A DNA stretch of 64,000 nt from Gigaspora margarita (GCA_009809945.1 WTPW01000357.1:309335-373334), one strand, 5' to 3'; counted from the stretch's first letter, positions 33,497-44,691 are shown. A program made the numbers and translations. The notes: generated by a model from the letters alone, not told the origin.

Positions 33497-34443
33497 TAAT
33501 CATGAAATCGGATGATGATGAAATTTGGATCTATTTTAAGCAGGGGACTTTTGTTTCTGATGATTTCTAGAATTGATGTTATACAAGTATTTATATAGCA
33601 TAGTACTGTAAAACCAGAATTTTTCGGGTCTAAGCAAACTTAAAAAAAAAATAACAATCGATACAACACTTTATTAACAAAAGAGCTTCCTAGCAAGCAT
33701 CTCTTTGTTGAATTACAGTGAATCACGCTGAATAACACAATAAAAAGGTAGATATACTAAGAGTTGAAGTATTGTCTACCGTATAGCAGAAGGTAATAAA
33801 AAATTAACGTCATTTTTTTTAGTTTTTTTTCATCTTTTTTCTTTTGTTATCCAAATTATTAACTTGTTTATTTTTTATTTATAAATTTATGTAGACTGTT
33901 TTTGAAATTTATATGTATTCTCTATAAGATGTTTGATTTATTTTAGATGTTTGATAGTATAGTTTTATTAATTATACATGAAGTATAAAAAATGGGAATA
34001 AAGAGTGTGTAACTTGTTATAAGAAACTTTATTAATAAAGCTCTTGTGTTTAGAAGCTATATTTTAACCTGAGCGAATAGTTTTATTCATTTACAATGCG
34101 ATTTAGTTTGCTTCGAAGCTACAAAAGAAATTGTAATATGTTTAATAATTATCTATCTGTTTTCACAGAAAGTGTATCACATGGATAATAACCCATTTTA
34201 TGATTGGTCAACTACCTCATGATCAGACCTGTGCATTTCCAAAAAAATACAAAAGTTCCCCCTGCTTCTATTTTATGTACAGTTTTTAAATTTTTTTAGG
34301 GTCTTTATTGTAAGCTTTTTTTTTATATTGAGTTAGGATTTAGGATTAGAGTTACTAATAAATAGTATAAGTGGATTTTGGTAGGGCTTATATTTTCAAA
34401 TTGAGGCCTCAAGTTTCACTACCATCTGATTTCATGATAATCT
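33497..34443. repeat. Inverted repeat pair enclosing about 0.9 kb
   Basis: GATAATCATGAAATCGGATG at about 33497 and CATCTGATTTCATGATAATC near 34424 are reverse complements with few mismatches. The interior has no coding region. It may be a decayed element. Confidence 0.5.
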
Positions 34444-34879
34444 GCGACAATAAATCAATGTATTAATAAATCAATCGATCATAATTACTCAGTTTATGAT
34501 AAAATATCTAAATAATAAATTAAATAAATTAATAAAAACAAACAATAATATCATAATTAGTAAATACAATATAACAAAAATTTACTCAGAAAACTTATAT
34601 TATAAAGAGGAATCATTCAGATAGAGAGAGCCTAAAGAAAATACAAGCAAAGTAAATCATCAGGCTTTCATATATGTTTGATATACATATATAATTTATA
34701 CTGCTCATTACCCATTTATACAATCAACTTATAAATAAACTCTATATACACCTATATTTTTAATTATATAAAGATACACCGCCTACACCTATCACACAAT
34801 TCCTATATTAGAACAGGAAATTAATAATTGAATACCTCAAGTTCATTTATCTTTTTTATTAAACCTTTATAATTCAGAC

Positions 34880-36161
34880 TAGTGTTTTAAACTGAGAACA
34901 AAATTATCAATTGGTTACCTGAGCCAGTTTACCCAATTCTAATCATGTTAACCAGAATTATTTCAGTTAACTCAGTTGACCTGAGTTATCCGGCAACTGG
35001 GCAGAATTTCTAATCAGTTAATTCAGTTGACCCAAGTAATCAAGCAACCGGATCAAAATTTCTAATCAGTTAATTCAGTTAACCTGAGTTATCCAGCTTA
35101 GCTGGGTCAACCGGAACATAATTTAAAAGATTATAAATTATTTTAATGCTGACATTCAATACTGCTTCTAATATTGTTTAATTCTTTAAATTGACAAACT
35201 ATTGGAATTAATACAAGCCATAGAAAGATCGATAACTTACTATACGTGAAAATAACAATTAAATCTAATGATTTTTTTCACATTCTTGTTCTTTTTGCTT
35301 AATTATAATAGAAAGCCAGAAAGAAATATTGGGATAGACCACGAACAGACAGAACTCAGTCAAAAGACGAGGAAAGAAAAAAGAAAACCCCAAAGTTTTT
35401 AAGATTTATTACAACATTGATAATAGTTTGCTTAAAATTCTCTTTGGAGGCATATTAATATATAACTTAAGTAATATTTGTTAAGCTTATAAAAAAACAT
35501 CTAAGTGAAAGTTTAAAAAAATAATTTAAACGAAAGTTTAATAAGTTATATAAAAAATAATTTAAGAAAAGGTTTAGTAAGTAATATAAAAAAATAATTT
35601 AAGCGAAGGTTTAGTAAGTTATATAAAGGAATAATTTGAGAAAAGGTTTAATTGATAATTTGAGCAAAGGTTTAGTAAGCAATTTGGACAAAAGTTTAGT
35701 AAGCAATTTGAGCAAAGGTTTAGTAAGCTATATAAATAATTTGAGCGAAGGTTCAGTAAGTAATTTTAGCAAGATATATAAAAAAAAACAATTTAAGCAA
35801 GATTTAATAAGTAATTTAAGCAAGATTTAATAAGTAATTTGAGCAAGGCTCGGTAATTAATTTGAGCGAAGGTTCATAATTTGAGCGAACGTTTAGTAAG
35901 TTATATTAAAAAATAATTTGAGCAAAAGCGTATTATTTAACTCCCTGCATCTGCGCCTCTACCATGCAAACCTTGTTACGTAGAAACACCAATTTTTGTA
36001 ATCGGTTAACCGTATACCCGATTATGTCGGATTAACTGATTACCCGACTATCAACTGATTATATCTGATTAACTGATTAAGCATTTTATTCAATCGGTTA
36101 ACCGGATTTCTTTCGGTCCGGTTCGGTTACCCGATTATAGACCAACCGGGTCAAATCACTA
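34880..36161. mobile_element. hAT-type element with GGTTAACC-rich ends and an internal minisatellite
   Basis: The exact 8-bp TSD ATTCAGAC is at 34872-34879 and 36162-36169. Ends are TAGTGTTTTAAACTG and CAAATCACTA. Subterminal regions (34915-35130, 35995-36150) are dense in CAGTTAACY / CGGTTAACCG motifs in opposite orientation. The middle is a 24-bp-type minisatellite. 1282 bp, no transposase. Confidence 0.92.
35490..35935. repeat. 24-bp-type minisatellite inside the hAT element
   Basis: About 17 units of AATTTGAGCAAAGGTTTAGTAAGT with variants, some with TATATAAAAAA inserts. One frame reads NLSKGLVS octapeptides for 65 codons. The absence of conserved start, splice sites or neighbours argues against coding. 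Confidence 0.85.
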
Positions 36162-36369
36162 ATTCAGACATATTATTCCATCATTTATTCAAAATAAATT
36201 TATAGATGGGCATTATATAGCAAAAAAGAGAAGATGATGAAACATAATTATACTGGAGTCAAGGTGATTTATATATCGAATATCAAAAATTCAGCATTAC
36301 GCGTCAACTGTCTTATGTTGTGATAAATAACGCTAAAGTCTTGTACCCATGTGACTTTTTTGTGTGTAT

Positions 36370-37080
36370 TGATCAATAAAAATCATGAATTTCTGTCTGC
36401 ACAGATCATCCTGACGAAGCAAAAAATAAACAAAAAATAGAACCATTAAAAATACAAAAACCAGCAGTCTGAACCGGTCTTGGAGCATTAATAAAAAATG
36501 CTGGGGAGAAAATTTTACATATAAGATAACCCTAACCCCTAGCTGTAAACGAATTCCGACCTAATTTTATTTAAAATACTAGGGACACGTGAATACAAGG
36601 CTTTAGTAATCCCTAAATATTGTAATAAGGGTAATATATATAAGGAACGTTTAAAGCGGAACAGATTCTTATAATACAGTCAGACCTCTCTAAATGCAAC
36701 CCCCCTAAATGCAACACTTCTTTAAATTCAATCTTAAATTCTGGCCCAAATATATTTCTAACCTCTATAAATGCAATTTTTCTTACTGCCCTCTAAATGC
36801 ATGCCATCAAAACTTTGGCCCAATGACTTGCATTTAGGGAGGTCTAACTGTATATATTTTATCGAATTAACTTTAGGGCTCGGGATCTTAGATTAAGGTT
36901 AGGTAGGCTTTAGGTAGTTATATATAAGCGAAATTGCTTTCCTGCCATTTTTGTCAAGGTAGGTTAAGGCTGCCGTTTTCGTCATTTTCAGGCTTTTCGT
37001 TTTCTTTCTTGTTTTGCTTCGCCGAAGATCATCAAAATTCTATAATTGGTTGGCCAATGTCACGTGGTTCGCTCGACCCC
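36370..37080. repeat. Dispersed repeat family M, copy 1, interrupted by a pogo-type MITE
   Basis: Sequence such as ATCATCCTGACGAAGC, GAGAAAATTTTACATATAA, AAAATTGCTTTCCTGCCATT and GATCATCAAAATTCTATAAT recurs in the same order at 55920-56430, in part at 37640-37935 (3' half) and 48110-48450 (5' half). The uninterrupted copy at 55920 shows the empty site of the 36677-36850 insertion. No TIR was seen; it may be a non-LTR-type or SINE-like family, but this is inference. Confidence 0.65.
36677..36850. mobile_element. pogo/Tigger-type MITE, 174 bp
   Basis: Ends CAGTCAGACCTCTCTAAATG and, in reverse, CAGTTAGACCTCCCTAAATG. TA at 36675-36676 and 36851-36852. The CAGT...GACCTC...TAAA terminal type is known for pogo-like elements. 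The related copy at 55920-56430 shows the pre-insertion sequence. Confidence 0.9.
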
Positions 37081-37101
37081 TAATATAGAAGGGCTGTTTC
37101 A

Positions 37102-37204
37102 GGGGTATAGGCTTTTATCCTGTTTCTCAATTTAGTTAGCATGTGATAGCTATTTTAAATTTGGTTTATTTATTTAGAGGTTATAGGTTAAGAGCCTATA
37201 CCCC
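37102..37204. repeat. Short palindromic element with GGGGTATAGGCT ends
   Basis: GGGGTATAGGCTTTTA at the left and, in reverse, GGGGTATAGGCTCTTA at the right, about 100 bp apart. No TSD recognised. Confidence 0.6.
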
Positions 37205-37639
37205 GGGTATACTTTAAGGACGCTCAATATAGAAGGTACGATAATCATAAAAATTAAAAGTAAAAAGTGGTACAGTTACGGATGATGATGATCGATCATA
37301 ACAACGTTAAATTTTGAGACAGGGGTAACACGGTCATTGACGGATAGTTTGAATTTTTAATAATGCGATTAATGTTTGTGCTACACAAATGTTTAGAATA
37401 ATCACATTATAAAAGTAAAACTTATTTGTAACGGGTTTTAGTATCTAACATCACATTTAGATATCACGTAATTTATTGAATTGGTTAAATAATACAAATC
37501 TAACTTGATTGGACACTTTTCACGTTGATCTATTTTAGAACATCGTTTTTTCAAATAGAAAATTTCGATAATTTGCTAATTTAATGTAAAAATAAAAAGT
37601 GTAATTCTTATACAATTTACTGAAGTAAAGTCGATTCTA
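37205..37639. other. Intergenic, no gene seen
   Basis: AT-rich, no feature supported. Confidence 0.5.
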
Positions 37640-37935
37640 GAATAGCCTTATTATGTTGCTCAATATTGGGGCATCTAAAATGGAGCAGACTCTTATTAAT
37701 TAATTAGGGTTTTAAATCATTTATGCTTTGCGGTTAGAAAGTGTTTTTATATGAGTAAAACTGCCTTTCCGACATTTTTATTAAAGTCCAAAGGTAGATT
37801 CAAGCTACCATTTTCATGTTTTTAAGTTTTTCTCTTGTTTACCTTCGTAAAAGATCGGCAAATTTCTATAATTTGATTGGCAAATTTGTCACGCATTCTA
37901 CACCTCTTTAGAAACCCCCTAAAATAGACAATTTT
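37640..37935. repeat. Dispersed repeat family M, copy 2 (3' half)
   Basis: It aligns with 36630-37080 and 56150-56420, including AAACTGCCTTTCCGACATTT and TAATTTGATTGGCAAATTTG-like stretches. Confidence 0.6.
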
Positions 37936-38270
37936 GTGCAACAAAATCATAAATCACATTTTTCTTTTAAAACAATCCGTCGAAGACTGGGTTTCCTAGT
38001 CCATTTCAATATAGTATAGGTATTACGGTCGAAGTGTTTGCCGTAAATTTTTTTCAAAAATTATTTAGGACATATCTATGAGTGTATTGGATTTAAAACG
38101 TTGGAGATTATAAAAAAAAAAAATTGTTAGTTATTATCGTTTAAATAATCTTCGGAGGTCTATAGCCTAGTGTAGATAATATCGCATCAACTGTTTCGTC
38201 GAAATGCATGAAATGAAGGATAGAAGAAACAATAAGGGTAAATCAATTTTATGATCTACGTGGTACAATA

Positions 38271-39362
38271 CAGTACCGGTCAAAAGCAAGTTACCCCTTC
38301 TAACTTTTTAAAATAAAAAGTTACAACCTTAAAATTTTACTATAAATAGTATTAACTAAATATAGATTGTAAAAAAAAATTTTTATAACTTTTTAATCAC
38401 TACAGCAAAAGTTAGATGAGAGCTAAAATTTGTTAAATTTTAGTAATTTTTTGATATTAATATTATTTAAAAGACAATTACTATTTGTACACAGGGTGTT
38501 TGAACATAGTGTGCATAAAAAAGAAGCCAATATCCAAAATTTCGATCATGAAACCTCTTTTGGCTTCTAACAAAAAAAAATTCCTTGGAAATTTTGGTAT
38601 TTACTATACCTCACCCCAATTCCAAGTTCACCCTTACCCTAACCATAAGCAGGGTTTAATTTTTCGTTCGTAGAAATTGTTTTGATTGGCACGTTACACA
38701 AATTTGCAAATCACAGAATTAATAAAATTAATCCCGTGTACCAACAAACTTTAAATTTTAATTTCTTAATAATTATCTCATTAAATTACCGTAAATTACC
38801 GTGTAAGATACCCGGGTGGTTTAAGTTTCACGTGACCAAAATTTGATTTGTACCCCCCGGGTATTTTGTACGGTAGGGGGTATATTACATGAGGTATCTT
38901 GTAAGGAGCGTATATTAGCCCATAAGTAAAAAAAAAACCATTATTGCCTTTGATTTGTACCCGGTCTCTTACAAAACACCACAACAAATAGCCTTGAAAT
39001 GTACCCGGTACAAATCAAGGGGGGTATTTTCCACGGTAATTTACGGTAGCTCAAATTTTTTTGTCAGTACTATAAAAATACTTAAATTTTTATATATTAA
39101 TTTTTTTTTAAAATTTTTAAATTAAAATTTGATTTTTATTAAGTTTTATTTAAATTTAATTAATTTTAAATTTTAGTAAAAAAATTTACTAAAAATTATA
39201 GCAAATTTTTAGCACTCATCTAACTTTTGCTGTAGTAATTAAAAAAATATAAATTTTTTTTTAAATCTATATTCAGTTAATACTATTTATAGTAAAAATT
39301 TTAAGGTTATAACTTTTTATTTTAAAAAGTTAGAAGTGATAACTTACTTTTGACCGGTACTG
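38271..39362. mobile_element. Tc1/mariner-type element with long inverted ends, host of 38789
   Basis: Ends CAGTACCGGTCAAAAGCAAG and, in reverse, CAGTACCGGTCAAAAGTAAG. TA at 38269-38270 and 39363-39364. The inverted similarity continues for about 200 bp (TTCTAACTTTTTAAAATAAA, AGTTAGATGAGWGCTAAAAT). CAGT-starting TIRs and TA targets are classic for Tc1. There is no transposase. The interior resembles the 33114 MITE in part and has an ACCCTTACCCTAACC motif at 38631. Confidence 0.85.
38789..39046. mobile_element. TA-flanked MITE with CCGTAAATTACCGTG ends, nested
   Basis: Ends CCGTAAATTACCGTGTAAGA and, in reverse, CCGTAAATTACCGTGGAAAA. TA at 38787-38788 and 39047-39048. The interior holds several TTTGTACCCGG / CCGGGTATTTT motifs. 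258 bp, GC-richer than its host. Confidence 0.88.
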
Positions 39363-39437
39363 TAAAATTTTATATATGCATCAAAGAACTCAAAAAAATC
39401 CACCTTCATATATTGATAAAAAAAAACTTAGGTAGAC

Positions 39438-40934
39438 TAATGTTGTTAGCTGAAATATCCTATTTAGTCAAATATTCAGACAATTCCGTGTCGAAATATA
39501 TTTCGACATGACATTATTTTTTGCCGAAATACCGAAATTCTAAATTTACTAAATGTCTAAATAGTTGACTAAATAATAATATATGGCTAAATGTCTAAAT
39601 TAGTGATAAAATAAAAGTATAATAAAATTGTAAAAATTCTATTGTACTACATATATATTATAACTTTTATTTAACTATATTTATAATCTAAGTTTACTAA
39701 CTCGAATGTTTAATAAAGAAATAGAATAATTTAAATAAAAATTAATGTATATTTCACATACGTATATATTCATAAATACATGTGAATTACAGCATATATC
39801 AAATAGCTTTGAAGCAATACAATACTACAGATTCAAACCTGCGTGATAGTGTTAAGCTCGTTAACGAAGTGACGGGCGGTCATTATTGCGAGATCAGCTG
39901 ATTTTATTGCAGATCATATTGATTTTTGTCTTTTATAGGCTTCTTGTTTAAGGCGGAGTTTATTGGGATGACATATGATTTTTAGGTTTCTATGAATATT
40001 GGTAAATAGGATATATTAAAGTAGGGCTAGTTGTATGAGTCGGAAGCTGTGGGCATGCGGAATTAAGGGATAAAGTTTATAATGGTTTGATGTTCGGATT
40101 GGAGGAAGTTATCTTTGGCTTTTCTATCGCTCGCCTTCGACGAGGCTGGCTCTATCTCCCGCTCACCCTCCTTATTTTAAGTGGTCCTGCAAGTATTAGA
40201 GTATCGATCAAGCTACTGTAGATATTTGTAGTGAATTTTTGGGCTTCGCGGTTGCATGAGCAGTGCAAGGACCATCATAGCACTTATTGGGCTCCGCGGT
40301 TGTAGGGGCAGTGCAAGGACCCTTATTAGTGGACAGTCAGGCTCCACAACTGCAGTGGCAGTGCAAGGACCTTATTAGTGAATAGTTAGGCAACGTGGTC
40401 GCAGTGGCAGTGCAAGGATCTGAAATAAATACTGAAGGATGACGCCCTGAATACTTTTTAGCTATATGGACGTATATTAGCTATCTTTCTTATGTTTGTG
40501 GTTTCATGTAGTAGGTAGGGTATGGTTTAGAACTGAGAAGTCAGTAGTTTATGCGTTTGACAATTAGTTCTAGACTAGAGGCTTTGTTATAGTTTTTGAA
40601 GTTTGAATATGTAACGCTAATGCTTGTTTGGACAGCGAATCTATTCCCATATGGTTTTCATATATAGTTATAAAGTAGCTGATCGAGCAATAGTGAAGGC
40701 AAGTAACCTTTTTTGGATTAAATCTACTTTAAGGTAGCGTGAAATCTACAAAATAAACAAGTTCTAATAATTGCTAATAAATAAGTTTATATATTTTAAT
40801 AATTTAAATTTCGACATTATTTAGACATTTCGGTATAATTTAGACTTTCGCCATTATTTTAGAATTCTAGCAGACTAAATATCATATGTCGGAATATTTC
40901 TACAAGCTCAAAACTATTTCGGCTAACAATATTA
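39438..40934. mobile_element. hAT-type element with TAATRTTGTTAGC ends and a GC-richer payload
   Basis: The exact 8-bp TSD AGGTAGAC is at 39430-39437 and 40935-40942. Ends TAATGTTGTTAGCTGAAATA and, in reverse, TAATATTGTTAGCCGAAATA. Subterminal regions contain TTTCGRCATTATTT-type motifs. The central 39840-40720 is unlike the rest: higher GC, with a four-unit tandem repeat and no transposase frame. Confidence 0.9.
40242..40437. repeat. Four ~49-bp tandem units in the hAT payload
   Basis: Units start near 40242, 40290, 40340 and 40389. Each has GGCTYCGCGGTTG-like then GCAGTGCAAGGAC then TTATTAGTG. The GCAGTGCAAGGA block is invariant in all four, the rest varies, which looks like a constrained core. 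Confidence 0.8.
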
Positions 40935-41137
40935 AGGTAGACCCAAATTTACTGAAATAGTACAAAATATGCTAATTCTGATTGGTCGAATCACAATTCT
41001 GATTGGTCGATCACATGATTTTATAATTTCATATGATTACAACGTGAAATGATCTACGTACACCACATTTTTTATTTATTTTTTAATTAATACAGTACAT
41101 ATAATGAATAGAGAAAACATATTAGCCTCGTGCCAGT

Positions 41138-41404
41138 ATGCACGTTGCTTCATATAAAATAACTTCATTACTGTTATTGTTATTATTTACTATATATCTT
41201 ATTACAAAAAGCTTAACATTAAACGATCAACTACAAAATCCTAAGCCCCATAATCACGTCAATAAACCTCTTCCAACCTTTGATTTAAATTCGACGTACA
41301 TTCATTTTTTTACTGTTAAGTTCAGTATAAAAATGATAATTTACCGGTTTTGCCCTTATGCCATAACGAAAAAAATGGTAGTTCTACGTAAAACGTGTTA
41401 TTAA
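41138..41404 (+). CDS. Hypothetical small membrane-anchored or secreted protein, possibly first exon
   Basis: The frame starts MHVASYKITSLLLLLLFTIY, an N-terminal hydrophobic segment with a short positive n-region, as in a signal peptide or type II anchor. A polar Asn/Pro/His-rich stretch follows up to about residue 52. The last third is less protein-like, and a GTACAT after 41296 could be a donor, so the true protein may continue elsewhere. No homologue recognised. Confidence 0.3.
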   Translation: MHVASYKITSLLLLLLFTIYLITKSLTLNDQLQNPKPHNHVNKPLPTFDLNSTYIHFFTVKFSIKMIIYRFCPYAITKKMVVLRKTCY

Positions 41405-41978
41405 CATACATATGTATGAAAATTTATAGTGTTTCAAATCAATGTAGCATTAGTCGTCAATCCTTGATAAATTTGACAGGTATATTGAAATCGTTCTGAA
41501 TTTCTCGGATATTCGACAGATACGAGCGTAATTTCGAAATTATATAAAATAAAGTAATTTAAAAAAGATATTTAAATAGGCAATAAATCGAAAATAAATA
41601 AAAATTTTAACAATTTAACTGTTAATTTTAATCGACTAAATCTATAAATTTTTATCGACTATTAAAACAACTATAAATTTAGATCGATTTTAAATTAAAT
41701 ACAAATTAAAAGTTCTTTAAATGTAAAAAAGATCTTTTAAATGTAAAAATTATAAAATGTTCTTTAAATATAAAATATATATTGTCTTTGTTACTAAATT
41801 TACGTCAAGATTTGCCGAATTCGTAATATATTAATATTTAAGACGATAAAAGAATCCACGAATCGAAATGTAAAAATATCATTAACCTATAAATAGGATT
41901 GTAAGTTTTAAGGAAAAGTCAGATTGACAACGTAAAACGTTGAGACTTGATACCATGCCGAAATTTGAAACTAATGTC

Positions 41979-42476
41979 TCATTGGTAATTATTATATCGT
42001 ACAATACAACCTTCATGGCAATAATGATCCGCAAGATTTTGGTAAGGGCAAGGTTGTGAATTAGTGGAGTTAAGAATTGATAGGATTGAAGGTAGTTGTT
42101 CCTTATTATATATTTTGCTTAAATAACTTTTTTCTTCCAAAGATAAGTTGAAAGATTGTTCAGCGTCATAATGTTTATTAACTGAATTTGTATTATATGT
42201 CATGGATTTTTCAAAACTTGCACGATTTATGAATTTCATATCGATATGTTTATTACGACTATTTGATTTTGGTCCACGTTTCCTTGCTTGCACTTGATAA
42301 GTGCAATCATGATTACGCCTTGTACATTCATCACACCTATCATATTGATTTGGTGATATAATACGAAGGCATCGAATTTTTTTACGTTTACATAAATCGC
42401 ATGCTTTAGTTACATTACGTCGGTTTTGCGGAGGGTTTCTTAATTTTTTTGGTGAGATAACGAGATTTTCAATCAT
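41979..42476 (-). CDS. Fungal Zn(II)2Cys6 DNA-binding protein, 165 aa
   Basis: A complete frame from ATG at 42476 to TAA at 41979. Residues 26-58 are a binuclear zinc cluster, CX2CX6CX11CX2CX6C, with the usual basic loop (CDLCKRKKIRC) preceded by TKA. It is followed by a basic RKRGPK segment at 65-70 that often links this domain to the rest and may act as a nuclear signal. The remainder (71-165) is polar and ends Cys/His/Tyr-rich. It lacks the long fungal_trans middle region, so it is either a short single-domain regulator, which I believe is common in these fungi, or the first exon of a longer gene. It should bind CGG-containing sites. The upstream region holds a symmetric TACGTAC/GAATATC palindrome. 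Confidence 0.85.
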   Translation of the reverse strand: MIENLVISPKKLRNPPQNRRNVTKACDLCKRKKIRCLRIISPNQYDRCDECTRRNHDCTYQVQARKRGPKSNSRNKHIDMKFINRASFEKSMTYNTNSVNKHYDAEQSFNLSLEEKSYLSKIYNKEQLPSILSILNSTNSQPCPYQNLADHYCHEGCIVRYNNYQ

Positions 42477-42674
42477 AATAATAAAAACAAAAGGTGATAT
42501 TGCTTTAAAGAGTGTATTATGAAAACTTCGGCAAATATCTTGCTCAAATCTCCCAAGATTCGTTGAAAAAATTTCATTGTATTTATATAGACTTCTCCAT
42601 CATCAATAAAGTAAGTTTCGGTTTTTTTGTCGATCGAATATTCGTTACGTACTATACGTATTGTATGTACGTAC

Positions 42675-42689
42675 GAATATCTGATATTC
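42675..42689. promoter_or_regulatory. Perfect dyad GAATATC-T-GATATTC in the Zn2Cys6 gene promoter
   Basis: It lies about 200 bp upstream of the start codon. It is flanked by several TACGTAC/TACGTA motifs (42648-42716) on both sides, two of them symmetric about the dyad. Dyad symmetry suggests a homodimeric regulator, perhaps autoregulation, which is inference. Confidence 0.4.
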
Positions 42690-42799
42690 AATTATACGTA
42701 CATCATGCGTACGTAGTAATTTTCTTGTTACACGATGATAAGAATGATGTGATTTTATTTTACGTCATTCTAATAGTTCTATTAAGAAGAAATAAATCG

Positions 42800-43465
42800 C
42801 AAAGTCGCTTAACTTTAATCTCTGAATTAAGAAACTCAATGCCAAGTATAAGTTAATAAAACTATCCTATTTCTTATATATCTATTAATATAGCTTATGC
42901 AATATGCATTGTATTTTGACGCCTAGTTATTCTTACTAATCAAATTTCAAAAACAACCGCATTAATGCATTTCTATACTAGTAAGTAATATAAAACAATT
43001 AAATAAAGTTTTAGTTCAAAAATATATATAATAATCGTGTGGCTGAAACAAAAATCAATTTGACCATTTATGAAACGTCCACATGCCAAAAAATTGAATT
43101 TGTTAATTAATAATCTTTAGATTTCAAACAAAAAAATTAAATTTTAAAGCATGATGTTTTTTGAATGAAGTTCATTACTAAAAAATTTTATGCATGCTAT
43201 CATGATAATTGTTTAAGGAATTATTGTATTTCCTAACTTGAAATACAAATTATATTTTTGTGCAATAAAAAAATTTTCCGAGAATTTTTGTATTCAATTT
43301 AATTTAATTTAGAACGTTCTAAATTAATTAACCTGATATAAGAAAAAAAATGAATATACGAATAAAGCCTCAAATGAATGTTCTGGAAAATTTAGTTCCA
43401 AAATTGTGAAATCTTTAATTTGTTTATCTTTATGTCAAATTGAGTAAGGTTGGTTTTGAAAATTC
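42800..43465. other. Intergenic, no gene seen
   Basis: AT-rich; no element border or gene supported. Confidence 0.5.
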
Positions 43466-43717
43466 TTATTTATAACTCATAATTAGTTTTTTATAGAATA
43501 AACATAAAAATAGTTTGAAAATAGCACTTGTTTTGTAAGAATAAAAAAAATCATACAGGAATTGACGTAAACTTATTACACATATAGAAATTTCTATATG
43601 GTTTTCTGTAGAAATTATTTGCAATGATCGTTCGGATTCGATTTTCCGGACTTGCTTTAAAAGAATTAATGGGTCTATATTTTTTTCATGATTATCTTTG
43701 TCATTATGCATTTCCAA
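43466..43717 (-). CDS. Hypothetical 83-aa protein
   Basis: The first half is charged and protein-like (DKDNHEKNIDPLILLKQVRK, IESERSLQ), with possible short helices. The second half is Phe/Tyr/Ile-rich, as expected when reading through an intron; a GTGTAATAAG after residue 47 could be a donor. Nothing recognised. It lies on the same strand upstream of the Zn2Cys6 gene. Confidence 0.25.
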   Translation of the reverse strand: MEMHNDKDNHEKNIDPLILLKQVRKIESERSLQIISTENHIEISICVISLRQFLYDFFYSYKTSAIFKLFLCLFYKKLIMSYK

Positions 43718-43739
43718 TTTTAAGAAATTGATTTAAACC

Positions 43740-44427
43740 CACCACCCCATAATGTAGATCTTAAAAAACGCAACATGTTATAATTATGCATATTATCGTT
43801 TCATTTATTCGATCAATGATTGGATAACCTTAATTCGAATCCTGCCATATTAAGAGAGGACAGGTAGATTATTAACTTGATTGATTAGACAAATTGATCT
43901 TTTTGTTAATGATATACCTAGTGGCTTTACATACTTATCGAGGCGCGACTGTATTAGGTAACCAGAATTGTATAGTATTGGGGTTTTCTTATAATTGCTA
44001 ATCTAATAATATGCAACATCGTGTCAGTTTTAGTGATAGTATGGGTTTTAAATTAGTTATTTTGCATCCATGTCATTCTATTTGCGAAGTTGCCATGATG
44101 ATCTGTGTAAAATCCGAAAAAAACGCCTCAACTAAGCAATCACCTGATGTTACATAATAGTTAAATATGTGTTGTTGATTTTATTTGGACATGATAATTA
44201 GATAATGGCAAGCGATCATTGAATTTTTTTTTGATACAATCATTAATAAGCGACTATTTATACTCATAAATGATAACAATAACGTTTTTTTTCTCAAAAG
44301 GTGACGAATTTGAATACAAAAATTAAACCCCATTTTCTAAATCTTGTGAATTTTATAACAACAATTTATACGTAGTAAATACTTTATTGGTGAATTACGG
44401 ATCTTGATTGATTGATTGATTAGTAAT
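43740..44427. other. Intergenic, no gene seen
   Basis: A TTCGAATCCTGCC string at 43847-43859 resembles a tRNA T-loop but has no matching stem. Otherwise AT-rich. Confidence 0.5.
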
Positions 44428-44500
44428 AATAATACCCTGATCCGTTGGGATAGACGGAAATATAGTTTCCGCTTATTCACACACGGATCAGGGTATTATT
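44428..44500. repeat. 73-bp near-perfect hairpin
   Basis: AATAATACCCTGATCCGT and its exact reverse complement (18 bp) flank a loop that itself contains CGGAAATATAGTTTCCG, a second palindrome. No clear TSD. It may be a very small MITE, a cruciform or a structured RNA. Confidence 0.75.
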
Positions 44501-44691
44501 GATTAACTCTCCTGTGATCTTGATATAGTGATCGGGAGATTAGATTAAAAACAAATTCTAATTATGTAATCGGAGAATTAAATAAACCATAATTGAATTT
44601 CGCATATTGAATCTTCAGCAAATCATTTAAATTAATCATTCAATTAACGATTTGAACTAATTGGTGCATAATGTTCGGCCGTTATAATGGA

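Noticed and set aside
35636..35830. 64-codon frame with NLSKGLVS repeats
   Set aside because: A 24-bp repeat with no stop in one frame is expected to be open; no start context, splice site or conservation visible.
36401..36425. Hammerhead ribozyme core suggested by CTGACGAAGC
   Set aside because: The required GAAAC and paired stems are not present around it.
43838..43862. tRNA gene suggested by TTCGAATCCTGCC
   Set aside because: The flanking bases do not form a T stem, and no acceptor or anticodon arm could be placed.
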